Source: Rhizophagus irregularis
Taxonomy: Eukaryota; Glomeromycota; Glomeromycetes; Glomerales; Glomeraceae
Assembly: GCF_026210795.1 (NCBI RefSeq)
Contig: NC_089432.1
Coordinates: 4,154,001 to 4,218,000, forward strand
Direction of reading: 5' to 3'
DNA length: 64,000 bases
Shown: positions 46,204-58,971 of the stretch, in pieces
How the letters are laid out: each line of letters opens with the position of its first letter
How positions within the stretch are numbered: the stretch's first letter is position 1
Made by a program: the position numbers and the translations under genes
Notes under the pieces: generated by a model
Seen by the model: the letters and a program-made list of their open reading frames with translations, nothing else
Database searches by the model: none
What the model was told of the DNA's origin: nothing

Positions 46204-47500
46204 ATAACATAAATTCTAAAAATTTTATCTTAGAATCTCGATTAGATTGATTTATTAAAGCAAATGCAATTAAAAAGATTAATTTCACTCTAACTTAAAT
46301 AGGGCGCAGAAATATATATATTAGGGTCAGGCGGCGAAAAATTTTTTTACTATGAGCTTTACGCAGTGACTTTCTATATGAGTAGTACGCATAATTGACA
46401 CCTGGATATTGAAAATCCTGCAAAAATGCGTAAATAAAATTTCAGACATTGGAGTTCGAATAAGAATTTTCACATATTAGCTAATTAGTTAATATTCATA
46501 TAAATAATTACCCATTTACTGGTTGATATTTTTTTCCTAAATTTATCATTTATATAGGTGATTTTTAAAGGGAGTTAGATTAAATTTTAGCGAAAATAGT
46601 GTACAAAGCAAAACAATTATAAAGAAGCTATATTATTCTTAAAGATTATCATGCCGGAGGGATTAAATAAAAAGAAAATATGTAATCCATACTACTTCGT
46701 ATCTTGAATTCTTCTTTATCATTTAACCTCTTGTCTTTTATTTCATCAAAATCAAGGTCATCATCCTTTTTTTTAAAAAAAAAATTTGCATTGAATTTCT
46801 TTATTAAATATTACCGATGGTACATATATTAATATTGAAATACCCAGAGGCAGTGATTAATCACATGACCCTATAGCAAACCAAAAGAGTGTGAATATAT
46901 ATACCTAAGCGTGCAAAATTAATCCCTCAACAATACTGATAAGAGAAAACTCTTTTAGTAATAAAAAAAAATAAATAAAATAAAATAAATAAATAAAACA
47001 CTGATAAGAGAAAATGTACGAAAAATGCTATAAATACAACTATAACCCCACAATGAAATCAGACTTATTCTAACTAGCTAACAGACCTAACATAAACAAA
47101 ACCTAATAATTGACTGGAATGTGTTATATTACCGGATAATAAAAAAAAAATTTTATCTCATGCCCAGGATCTATATCCCGCCGCTTTCCAACATCCATTA
47201 CACATAACCCTATTTTACCTACAAAACAAAAGCATTAGTATGTATTCCCGAGAAACTAAATCAAATCCAAACTCCTATTTTGAACAACGAAGCTAAAGCA
47301 AATCGACTATAATAAGTACGGTTGGTCTGGAGGAGTCGTCCAATCTAGAATCCCAAGAACCCATTCCAATATGTCCAAAATTTTATTTCCAAATTTTTGT
47401 CTCCCTTTGTAATTTTTGTAATTTGTTATCGGTAACAATTTTTTACGTGAAATCACGTGACTTAGATTGAGAGCAATATTCTCTCAGATCTCTGTCATCC
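46204..47500. other. Intergenic; orphan flank block, no gene seen
   Basis: Bases about 46480-46690 resemble the 3' flank found after other kinase-Sel1 genes (compare 20590-20780). A T8A10 palindrome lies at 46767-46784 and an AAATA-rich tract near 46965-46998. No open frame is supported. Confidence 0.5.
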
Positions 47501-48273
47501 CTCATTCTTCATCGCTTTTCTTCTGAGCCTTCCCTGCTCTAGCCTCATCAATCAATTTCAATAGTTTTTGCCTCGAGCTTTCTGACGGAGTCAAGGGATT
47601 CTCCGCATCCTTTGGCCTTTTTTCTCCTATCCCCTCTTCGTCTGTAAATCGATTTTCGTCCCTTAGTCGTTTTGTGAAATCCTTGTTTAGCGTTGTGTAT
47701 TGTTGCAAAATTTCACTTTGTTCCGCTAAACTGATGATTTTACGACCTAGCATCATGAAATTGTTCGTTTTCAACCCCATTTTTTTATCTATTCCATATT
47801 CGCAAGTCCATGTTCCTTTCCCAGTGTAGTTAACGCCTCCGCTCCCACTCGATTTTGTTAGAAGTTGTTGTAAAATCTCAGTCAGTTCCTTTAACTTTCC
47901 CTAATTTTCTTAACTTCTGCTCCTTCAGAATACCGTCGGTCTTTTTGTATCGATCGTACTTGATTTTTTCGTCCGCGCGATACTTCTTTATGACCTCGAC
48001 GACTTCTTCCGGCGCGGCATTGTCCCGTTTCAAAGGTTTATTGTCTGAGATTTCAGCCTTTTAACTTCTGTATCTTCGATCATCGAATCCAGGTCCGGTT
48101 CGTTCCTTACACGCCATTTATTAATCATGTCCATTATTACCTCTTCGGTTATTGGTGTACTTTACTGTCGGTTTTGGTTTCTACTGGCCGCGATTTTTTC
48201 GAGCTCCACATATATTCTAGTTGAAGGCGTCGATGGAGTAGAATATTCCACCGCAAGGTTGAACCGATGATTT

Positions 48274-49677
48274 TTTTTTTTTTTTTTTAAACCTGTAATG
48301 CATCTTTATTAACATAGGGATTTGCCCATTCGTTTTTCAGATACCTGGAACCGCACGTGCCGAACACGATACGACTCCATAACATCTAGTCTAATGCATA
48401 ACAACAAATAACATAAATAATAAAATAAAAGTAAAAAAAAAAACAAACCCTTTCCTAACTATAAACTAAACTAAAACCAAACAGTATATGATGGATCTAA
48501 CTAAAAACACAAAAGCATTTTTGTAGGGAAAAACGAGTGAAAATTTGTAATAAGACTGAAACCTAAGGCTATTAAAACAGATGGATCCCAATAGATCCAC
48601 GTCCAGTAGACAATATTCCAACTTTTTCCCCTCATCCCTACGGTGCAGAACCTCTATAATAGGAACTTAAAAAAATTTAAATAAAATTTGATTCTATGAT
48701 TGAATTTTAATTTTATAAAAAGAATTAAACTCTATTTGTTAAAAGGAATCGATTTAAAAAATAAAAAAAAAGTCTCAATTTTTTAGATTATGTAAGCATC
48801 ACGTGATACATATATTAGCCAATCAGAAATTAGGATTTTATTAATTATATGATATAAAAATTTATATAATATATTTGTTTATTGTATTTCATTATAAACT
48901 GATGATTGATGAATCAGGTACATGATAATGAGATTTATATTTTATTATATGCATTTTTTGATTAAATTAAAGTAAAATTACTTAATTTTTGAATTCTTTT
49001 GTTTATAAATTTATCTGAACTGTCTTTTAAATATCATTATTTATAACATTAAATTATACTTAAATAATTTTGTTTATTAATTTTTTTTTGCAATATTAGA
49101 ACTTTTTTTTCTTCTTAGCATATTGAAAAAAAAATCTGAAGTAAAATAATAATTAATATTACATTAAATGTGGCTAAAAAAGATCTGTAATGCAAAAATT
49201 AGACTAGTCTCAATTTTAACTAAATTTTGTCAGTATATTTAAATTACAGATTTTTAAACAGCTAAAACTTAGCCAAAATTTAATTTAGAAAAAAAATAAC
49301 TGATAATTTTTAAAGCTAATGATCATATCTATAAAAATTATCGGTTAAATTTTTTACTTTAATATAAAAAATTTTTTTTTTAGAAATTTATAATCAATCA
49401 ATTGTTACTATACATAAGTAGTTGAGTATAGAGGTTCTGCACTATATTACATTTGTATCTTATTTTTCTATCGGAAAAAATTTTATAACGTAAAATCACG
49501 TGACTTCGATTAACAAATGTAAAATTATCCTATTCGTCCTCATTCGTCTTCTTAGTCTTGTTCCTTCTTCTTCTTCTTTTTCTGATCCTTCTTCGTGTCC
49601 TTTGGTTTTGAAATTGTGACTCCTGGAGATTCCAATTTAGGCCTTTTCTCTCCAGTTTTTCTTTCATCGGTTAAATA
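48274..49677 (-). mobile_element. 5'-truncated LINE-type 3' end with poly(A) and 16-bp target duplication
   Basis: The repeat gttgaaccgatgattt lies at 48258-48273 and 49678-49693. A T run of 18 (48271-48288) at the left side is the poly(A) tail of a minus-strand insertion, preceded on that strand by ttaataaagatgcattacag. The insert begins inside a coding stretch (ERKTGEKRPKLESPGV to KKKKEQD, stop near 49552), followed by the 3' untranslated region. Truncated 5' end, A tail and a long target duplication are the marks of target-primed reverse transcription. Confidence 0.75.
48641..49442. mobile_element. Mariner-like MITE (about 800 bp) nested in the LINE 3' region
   Basis: gtgcagaacctctata near the left end is inverted as tatagaggttctgcac at the right end. 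TA flanks both sides (48639-48640, 49443-49444). The left end carries one or two extra bases (cg). The interior is AT-rich and noncoding. It lies within the LINE-type insert, so it is the youngest of three layers. Confidence 0.65.
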
Positions 49678-50346
49678 GTTGAACCGATGATTTAGCAGGC
49701 ATATCTTCTTCTTTTCTATCCCCGGTCGTCGCTTTATTTCTGTATATCGTCTAATTCGTCTTGTCCTCTTTTTAATGAAGCCTCTACCACCGTTTTCATT
49801 ACATTCGTGTCGACAAAATACACTATTATCTTCCAACTTTCGTTATTTGACGATTTTGTGAAGGCGATTATTGGATTTTTTGATGAACTCGTATTCGTTA
49901 TCCTTTGCTTCCTTCATTTCTTCGTCTGTTAAGTCTAACCAGCTTCCATTTGTCGCGTTCTTGCCAAGCTTTGAGTCCTGCTGCGGCGTCGTACTACCTT
50001 ATAAAACATTTGCTAATACCTATTCCAAAGGCGCCTCTCTGACGAGTTAATTCAAAATTTTCGTTCAAAAGAATTTGTGCCCTTACGGATTTATATTTGC
50101 ATTGTTGTTTTACTTGGATATGAAAGACTTTCCCTATCTTTGCTTGCCAAGTTGGCCACCCATATCTTCTTCCCTCCAGAAACGTGGTACGTCGTAGAAA
50201 AACAAGTCACGTGCTTTCTCCTTATCTTTTTCCCACTGATAATCTACTAAAACCGGAATATTCATGATCGGTCCCTTCTTGCTTTTTTTTGGAGGATCGC
50301 AGTCTATTTTCTGATTTTTTATACGTTCTTTTTTAATGTTATCCAT

Positions 50347-51028
50347 GCCTAACTCGCTTCGTTCGTCGAATTGTGTGATTTAAAGGTCACCATCCTTTAA
50401 AACTTTTTCCTGGCCATAATTTATTACTTAGTATGTGCCCGAGTTCTTTATTTCTAATTATGAAGGCTTTTTCATCAAATAATATAAATTTTATTAAATC
50501 ATCAGTCAACAAGAATTAAACTTTTCATAAATCATAACGTTATGTTGGCATCTAACAATTTAAAATTCTGTGGCACATGTTTAAACAAATTCTAGACTAT
50601 ATGTCTGATGTAGGTAATTTTTTAATCAAAATATAAATATATAATAAATACATATAAATATTTAAAGCAAATTAAAACCAATTTTACATTGCAAAGTTTT
50701 TATTAACATATGATGTTCAAGCACGTCTTACTACACAAAATTTTTCAATAATATCTTTTAATTTTTTTTTTTACGTCTCATCTTTTCATTTTCTTACCAA
50801 ACAAAACCTAAACCTTTAAATAAAAAATCATTTATTTTATTACTATTTGGCCCATCATTCGGTCCACATTTTAAAAACATTTCAAACTTATCAATTTGGA
50901 ATATGATTTATTTATATACAGTATATTCAAGAAATGGTTCTCCTTTTTAGGAAGCTCAATTTTATTTTTTTTTCACTATCGTCTTGTCATTTTCATTCTG
51001 GTAAATAAAATAAGAATTTCTTTCATAA
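50347..51028. other. Intergenic, no gene seen
   Basis: AT-rich sequence between the retroelement and a minus-strand coding remnant. Nothing is recognised. Confidence 0.4.
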
Positions 51029-51718
51029 TTAAATTATTACTGTAACTATTAATTCAAATTTTATATTATTATTATTTGATTTAATTTTTATTTGGTTTTC
51101 CATTTGAATCCTTCCTATATCATTTTTTAATTCTATTTTTGAACCTAAAACTTTATTTATTATTTTCTTCTTAACTTTCTTTTCAACTTTTTTTAAGGAC
51201 TGATCAAACTTTACATAATCATCAATTTGTAAAATATTTTCGCTAAATGTAGCGTCAAGATTAAGGAATTGAAGAAAATGTTTTGTCCGGTTCGTTTCGT
51301 ATTACATTTACATTTAGTAGCGAATGTTACATAATCTTTTGGGGCTTATGATTGTCTCTATATTAGTAATTAGTAAATCATCTAACTTCAATAATTCATA
51401 TTTACCGATACCATACAACTCCTAAATTATAAATTTCAGCCTTTTATCATCTTCATTAAAGCCTATGACATCACCTATTATAATTTATAAATAATTTTTT
51501 TCATTATCGATAAATTTCAATAAATTTATTTTTTCTATTTCTTCAAAGTTTTTAATACTGATATAACTTACAAACGTCGAAATAAATAATGCGGAATGAA
51601 ACTTTACAAGAAATAATAAATGATTTAACACGTAACACTTACTTAATGATATTATTTTCTTGAGTAAAACAAAGATGTAATCTACTAGCTGTAAATTTAT
51701 TAAAGATATTGTGTTCAT
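51029..51718 (-). pseudogene. Degraded minus-strand ORF of unknown family
   Basis: The last 80 or so codons are open on the minus strand and end at 51029-51031: TFSENILQIDDYVKFDQSLK, then KKVEKKVKKKIINKVLGSK. Upstream, frames shift but protein-like text continues (KDYVTFATKCKCNTKRTGQN; FNEDDKRLKFII; INLLKFIDNEKN). A CKC-NTKRT pattern resembles Cys-rich motifs that I associate with expanded AM-fungal protein families, but this is only an impression. No domain is assigned. Confidence 0.4.
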
Positions 51719-51720
51719 TT

Positions 51721-54700
51721 TCTTTACAAAATTATATAATTTCCTCTTTTTTGAATCTTTTTAATATAGTTTCTGATAGCATTTTTTCAAGATTACAAAC
51801 TAAAAAAAACATTACAACTGATTGTATTAATATATTTTATAACGATTTATGTTTGCGAAATAATTTATGTAAGAAACATTTTTGTCTCTAAGTGCTTCAA
51901 GATGGATAAGTTGAGCTTGAGGTGCGGGCTAAAATCTTTGGTTGGAAGCTTGACGAAGAATCGGATTACTATCTCCAATCTCGAACGGGTTTGCTTTCTG
52001 CATTGTTCAAACATTTCTCTCTCGATTGCGACGAGATTGGTGATGGTGCAGTATTGCAGTCGAAGTTTGTTGCTTATTTTTCCTTTTAATAAAAAATACA
52101 AATATCCAGTCAAGTTAGTTATATATATTCGTTTATTTATATGAAATCAGCTACAAAGCAATGCATCATAAACCATAGTAAACTATTGACAATACGGCAA
52201 GTAAAAAAGTATAGTGTAAAATAGGGAGCATAAAATGTTAAACCAAATAAAACTCCTGTCACTTCTGTTCCCTCCTTTTCTATCAACTGCGGTATCTGAA
52301 TTTTGGACATCTTTAGCCAAAGGCAGCTCGTTTTCTGTCTATGCTATAAGCAACTCGTATTCTGTCTTTCGACTGCGGTATCCGAGTTAGACCTGCGGTC
52401 TCCGAGCTCAAATCTGTCCAAGACAATTCATATTCTGCTGATAGGTCTGGCCGGTCACTTCTGTTTCAGTGGAGAAAGATCTTTGGTAACTATGCTGCTC
52501 CCCATTACACCTATGACTGACTATGAACCTCCAAAAGCCGCCTGCAGGAACGGTGGAGGCCCTTGTAATGATCATTAATTTTCTATTTGGTTTGATCATC
52601 AAAAACTTTGCATGATTTCATACAAATTTAATGTTTATAACCCCCTTGCTGAACTTCTCAAGTGTAAATATTTTTTACACTTATTGTATATTCATCATAG
52701 TATAAAACTCAGAATATTATGAAATAAATTTGATCATAACAAAAAAAATATTCTCAAATTATAATTCCACAAAGAATCCACACCTCATTTTTTCACCACT
52801 TTATAGCTTCCCTCTTCCATATGGCACTTCACTGTGATGTCTCTTCTGCATCTTCTTAAGAACGTAGATTAGCAATATCTATAAAATAGATAAAGGTGAA
52901 ATGAGCTTTAGGTCCATCAAACACTAACGTCTGTTTTATAGACGGTCTCGTTAAAACTGAACCACTTGTTGTATATGGTAGACAAAGCTAAGTACGTCTT
53001 AAGTCCCCAACCTATACTACAATACCAACCGCCTTAAGTGCTCTTTGATATGATACTGACCTATAAGTTTTCTGGGTGTCGCTAAAAAAAAACTTAAAAG
53101 ACTCACGTACATGTTCACGCTGTCTAAGTATACTACCGGGGAACACAAAAGAAACGTGAGCTACTTTAAAAATTCTTTACGTTGTTTGTTTTGTTTGTTT
53201 AGAAATAGATGATCTTAAGGAATATTAAAATATGCAACAGCGAAAAGAAAAAGTGTATTTGTATACCTCGCGTTTTTCATTTTCGCGTGAGTAATAGTTT
53301 TTTTTGTAGTTATTTTAGTTTTATCTATTTTATCTAATTATACTTTATTCTCCGCAAATACAAGAAACTTTTTTTTTCCAAATATGGATTACATGTTAAC
53401 AAATTTAATTAGTCGTACTACTATCACGTCAAAGTAAAATCAGTTTTCATGTGCAGTTGATGCTGCGGTTGATAGAAATCAAATCAATTTATTATATCAA
53501 TATGGCAAATATAAAATATAATTATGTTACAACTTCCTATTCTATAATAATTATATGAGTCAATATGTGTATAATCCTTTTGAATACATAGTGATTAATA
53601 GTAACTTATTAAAAAATTTAGATCTCTATTATATCAATTAATTTATAGTTATTTAACCTAAAACTAGTAAACTATTATCTTAAAATAGTAAATACATTTT
53701 CAATCTACACCGATTTTTGTGAATAGTTTTGTCATTAGTAGTAGACTTAATATTTTAATTATATAAAACAGATAAGAATTGTGCATATTCAAATTTTAGT
53801 AAATGAATAACTACTTCTCACGAGAATATAACCCATAAAAAATCGATGTATAGAAATAGTCCATTTTACATAAATTTTTAGAATTACATAATGTAATTTT
53901 ATATATAAAGAATTCATGTTTTTTACAGTTTTTTTAGATACCCTATTATATAAATTAATGATTTTGCAAAATTTACTTTAAAAAAATTTTATCCTAAAGT
54001 TATCCTTTTTGTTACTACTGGGTAACCACTTTTATCAATTTTGTTGAATTAAATATTCTTGTTTCTTCTAATAAGACCCTAATTCATTTGATAAAGAAAA
54101 TTTTGATGATTCGATTTAGAATATAATACTTTGCTGAACTTTATTCAGTATTAGAAAAACTTAACCTACTTCACCTATAATTAAAAAATCAAAATTTCAC
54201 ATTGTATTTGATAATAAAGTGATAAAATTTTAATATGCATATTATCACTTTTTTACCTTTCATTTGGTGGCAATGATTTTTCATAAATTTTATTTTCAAC
54301 GAAATACAACAATGGTGGTAGAGTGACCGATGGTTGATCGATAGCCTCAACGCATCCCAATATATTGGTAATATTTAAAATGCAGAAAAAAAAATTAGTA
54401 ATGGAAAATTTTGGTTGGTTAAAATTCAATTGTCTGGTAAGTATTTAAAGTAAATAGATAACTTTACCGTCGCAGTCACGTGACAGTAACAGAATAAAAT
54501 AACGAAATAAATGTGTTATTACCGCCTTATAAATGAAGGTTTGTAACAATAATAAATGTATTGAAATAAATATGAATAAACAATAAATACAAAAATAAAT
54601 CATTAACGAAAAACTATAGTAACCTGCAATATTCCAATAGCAATAATGAAAACAAGCAAAGAAATGTATGGTACATGCAATATTAAATAACTAATAAAGT

Positions 54701-57419
54701 AAATAAACTTAATATCAATATTATTATAATATTTTGATAAAATAAAATAGTCAACTTCATTTTCTCGTTATGACAAATAACTTTTTTAAAAAAGTATCAT
54801 GATTTAAGATTGATAGATATTCTCGATAATCTCGATAATCACGCTTTTATATTATGATAGATTTTATCGAAGTCTAACTGTCATAAGATCTAATCTAATC
54901 ACAGTCACAGTTACTAATAACTAAGAGAAAGTCTATATTGTATCACAAAGAGTTTGTACAACTAAAAATACTATAAAAATACCTATTCCCACTTTTTGCA
55001 ATAAATAATCTTTCTCATCTCTAAACTTTCCATATCTAAACTTTTCCATATTACTACCTGAAGCGCTTTCGCAATAAATTTTCCATATAATATACTACTT
55101 GAATATTTTACGCGAAATGTATGACCATTAGTTATAAGTCTTGTAAAAGTTTAAGGCGTCCATGTATGAGTTTAGGAGGAAGAAAAATTGTAAGAGGGAA
55201 AAAAAAATTATTTTCAAGTCATATTAAAAAATTTTATTTCAGTCTCTATTCTGTTTCTCCCTTACCGGCTAAAAGATTAGAAAGTATGTGAGAGAGAAAG
55301 AGAGACCACAAGAGTGGGAAGAAAAAAGTAAGAAGCGAGAAGGAAGAGAGATCCTCTTCTTTTATATGATGATTTTTTTTCGTGCTTCTAACACTTCTCC
55401 CGTATTTAAAATGGATTCTTTTTCTTTCTCTACGTATTTTTTCTTTCTCTACGTAATATCTTTGCTCTAAGTCTTTTCTTTTTCTTTAGAAATGACCTTT
55501 GGATTATAAGAAAACTATAACTGCAAATTACCGGATTTACAAGATTTGATAAACGTGAAAGTAAAATAAGGTAAGAGACCTGTTCCTTACTGTTAACACA
55601 TGCGTCATCTCAGGATACCGAATCATTATAATTTAATGGTTAAATTATAATGAGGGTGCCGCAAAATCTTCTCTTACATGGCAGGACCATGATAAGGATC
55701 CTCATACGCATATTTTAATGGAGGTTGGAGGAAAGTATGTTAAGTGGGGTGGTTGTATCTGATTGGCGGTCCCTAATAAGGGTGACGTTAAATTCCTTAA
55801 TTCCTATTCGTTTTCTTGATAGACTATTTATAAATTTCCTTTTGCTAATTAATCGTTACAGTGACCCGTGTTACTCATACATCGGTGCTTTTTTTTGTAG
55901 GCAATTTTCTTATGATCATATGATCATATCCTTCTGTTCCTTTCTCATGGTATATTGCTAAGGTCCTTACTTTTAGTAAATTTATTTTTCATATGATTTA
56001 CAGACGGAAGTAAAGCAAGTTAAGAGACCCGTTCCTTCGTCATTATGGTAAAGTTGTTCAACTGCACAACCTAGATAATAATTGTTCTCTTATAAGGATA
56101 TCACAGAAATAATTTTTTTTTTTAAAAAAAAAGTGATTTTTTAATTTTACAGTACTTTTAATTATGAACAGTTAGGGTTCCTTATAATTAAATAATAATT
56201 TACATTTGAATTAATTTTCGTAATTCCTTGCTTGAAATTTGAGATATGCGAAAAAACATGAAACATCAAACATGTATACAAAAAAAAAAAAAGATTATTT
56301 TTAAAAAATATGTAGTCTTCGTTGAGTAATCCATGTTCTAAGAAGTAAGAATTGGCGATTGTATGAACCGAACCAAATGTAATGAAAATTTATAATAAAC
56401 GCAAATATTAATGGTATTTTCAAAACAGTTATTTATTGCGCTATCAATATCATAAAGTTTAAAGAAAAAAATAAAAAAGAAGAATAATATTTCTCGTTCG
56501 TTTATTTTAATATATTCGAAAATGTCTATTCAAATTCATTTTCTTTCTTTAATTAATAAGGACATTACGGTATAACACTCTTACGACACGTTAGAAATTT
56601 TTTTTCACGAAACTATGAAAATATTTAATAAGAAGGATTTCCTAATTTAAATCGCATGATTCGTTTATTCAAATTTTTGACATGATTATGTAATCCGCTC
56701 TTTCGCGTGGTGAAGCAAAAGAATCCGTGATCAATCCGATAACGGTAGAATGAACGTTTACGACCTTCTAACAGTAACGATACGAAATATTCAAAATTCC
56801 ACGTCTGGTAATACTTTTAATTCTGAGATTTCTTCGATTAACATAACTAACATAACTTAAACGTCACATCAATAGTCCCAGCATCTCTGATTGGCCCTTT
56901 GTCTATCTTCGAGAAAAAATTTATATTGTTGGATTATACGGTTCCTTTCCATAACATTCATTTTTACATATATATATATATTTTATTTTTTAAAAATTTT
57001 CTGTTTTTTTTTCTTTTTTTTTCAAAAATTTAAATCTATTTATATATAAGCAGAAAACTGCTATCTCCGATTTTAATTCCTCGTATGCTATAATGAGATT
57101 TTTAAAAGAAAAATAAATTTTTTATTGTTTAACTGGTTTTATAGTAATCAAGAGTTTGAACTTGTTTCTTTTATATGTACGTACGTATATGTAAAATGAT
57201 AAAGATCGACTGGTTCAAACTTTAATCAAGGAGTTTTTTACTAGTAGAACCGTAGAAATAACAGGAATAATATCATAATATTGTGTCAAAAACAATATAT
57301 GCACGAAGTTTGCATATGTATTTAATTAATCACATAAGTGAGAGGGAATACTTTTTTTTTCGAAAAAATAAAATAAAAAATAAAAAAATAAAAGATAAAA
57401 ATAAAGGAAAGAATTAAAA
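51721..57419. other. Long gene-poor stretch
   Basis: No exon chain or domain could be supported across about 5.7 kb. Noted: a less AT-rich patch at about 52250-52600 with overlapping short frames of unknown nature; purine-rich sequence at 55270-55360; a perfect inverted repeat cattataatttaa/ttaaattataatg at about 55624-55652; diverged direct repeats aagagacctgttcctta and aagagacccgttccttc (about 55572 and 56022); a T11A9 palindrome at 56113-56132. Genes with many short exons could have been missed. Confidence 0.4.
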
Positions 57420-58060
57420 TTCAAAAAGGTTCCGAATTCACATTTATGAACAAATCTATAATAATTATTTAATCGTAAAATTTTAAATCATTTATTTACA
57501 ATGTTTTTTTTTCCCTAAAATTTATTTGATTGCAAATACACTGCTCTAAAAATATAGATAAATAAATTGTTTTGATTTTTATATATAGTTTCTTTTATAC
57601 AGTACTTAAACATATTTTATGTCTGACATCATATTATTAAATTAAAATGTCTTTAACATTTAAAATTTAAAAGTGTAAAAATTCAATGCTGCATTTTTTT
57701 CCATTTTTAAAAAATCAATTATAGGAAAAAGCTCAATTATAAAGAGATAATAAATAAGTGAACATAAATCTTAATCTAAAATAAAATATAACAACAAAAC
57801 AAAAGAATAAATAAATATATAATAAATAAAGTTATTAATTTTAGTTGAATAATTAATTGGAACATTTAATTTCTAATTTACATTTTAGAATTTAATCGTT
57901 CAAAAATTTTCTTTCACAGAATTTAAATTTCCATATATAATATTAGAGCTCCATATATCTAATTTGGTAAGAGTCATATTACTCTTAATATTATCACGGC
58001 GAAAGGATTAAAAAGTATACAATCCGTAATATAAATAACATAAATAAGGTCTGTATCTAT
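57420..58060 (+). repeat. Orphan copy of the kinase-Sel1 3' flank
   Basis: The sequence around 57530-57560 (ttgcaaatacactgctctaa) and 57660-57790 and 57900-58020 follows the same order as the flanks after the kinase-Sel1 genes at 19.2, 25.6 and 34.8 kb. No kinase or Sel1 coding sequence precedes it. It therefore marks a lost or incompletely duplicated copy. Confidence 0.6.
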
Positions 58061-58194
58061 TAATAAATATTCACTTTTCCTATTCTTTTTCTTATGAAAA
58101 GATGTCAAAATGTCAAAAATTAGATATCTTTGATTAAAAATTTAATATTTTCGAATATATTGCATTAAAATCTATCGTCACTTTCAATTTTAAA

Positions 58195-58325
58195 GAAATA
58201 ATTCATGAATTAAAATTGATTGGATAATTTTAAATCTGAAAATACAACTTATTATAATAATATAAGTGATATCACAAACTCAGACTCAGAAGAAATTCTG
58301 TCTGAAGAAAAGTTCAAATAGACTC
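58195..58325 (+). pseudogene. F-box gene fragment
   Basis: Plus-strand bases match codons of the acidic loop of the intact F-box gene: the ENSIYHNSTISDLSDSDSED region corresponds to about 58240-58300, with stops and shifts. Only about 40 codons remain. It lies about 650 bp upstream of the kinase gene at 58972, in the same orientation. Confidence 0.65.
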
Positions 58326-58971
58326 AGAAAGAAATATATAGGGATCAGGTGATGAAAAAATTGGCCGGAATTATAATAATGTCAGTCGGTTACTATAATA
58401 GGAAATAATATTCTGACTGGCATTATCAAAAATTATCCGAAAAGGGAATCAAAATACGTTGACTCTTTTAAATATTTTTCTAGGTCCCCGTCACATCTAA
58501 TTTGACTTATTATGTTAATGTAGTAAAATTTTTGGTATAGCATCCTCTTTCAATATGTAGTATATCAACAAAGTTTGTAATCAATTACATTTATTTAATT
58601 GGTTAAATTAACAATTTTCGAATTTTTAATTCTGGCCGAAATTTTGTTAATTCTGGCCAAAATCGTAATTCCGGCCTAAATTAATGAAATATTAATTAAT
58701 TAAAATCGGTAATTTTTACTGCCAAGATTCTTTTAAACTAACTAAAATTTTGGCTTTTAAAGCCTATTAAAATATTTTTAAGAGACTTTAATTATCATTA
58801 GCTAAAGTGTTATATATACACCTATTTTTAAAGTATCACCTAAAGTGATCGACAGTTACTGTACTTCCATGCACAATTACGTTTAGTAATACCAGTCTTT
58901 ATAATAAGCAAACTTAAATTGCATGAAAAAAAAAATATTTACTTCGTCAATAAAAATTAAGAAGCCCAATA

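Larger units (their letters stand above)
47500..50346 (-). mobile_element. ORF1-like retroelement copy split by a later insertion
   Basis: On the minus strand, protein pieces run from 50346 (MDNIKKERIKNQ), through an RRM-like segment with DLFFYDVPRFWREEDMGGQL, to a basic part ending RPGIEKKKICLLNHRFN at about 49680. The frame resumes at about 48270 with STPSTPSTRIYVELEKIA and ends at 47502 (KAQKKSDEE). The joined piece aligns with the copy at 14.9-15.6 kb across the junction, which supports one original ORF. Stops and shifts occur, so it is dead. ORF1 proteins of LINEs bind RNA; no reverse transcriptase is present here. Confidence 0.6.

Noticed and set aside
46440-46475. tRNA-like GTTCGAAT motif
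   Set aside because: No matching A-box, acceptor stem or anticodon arm could be found around it.
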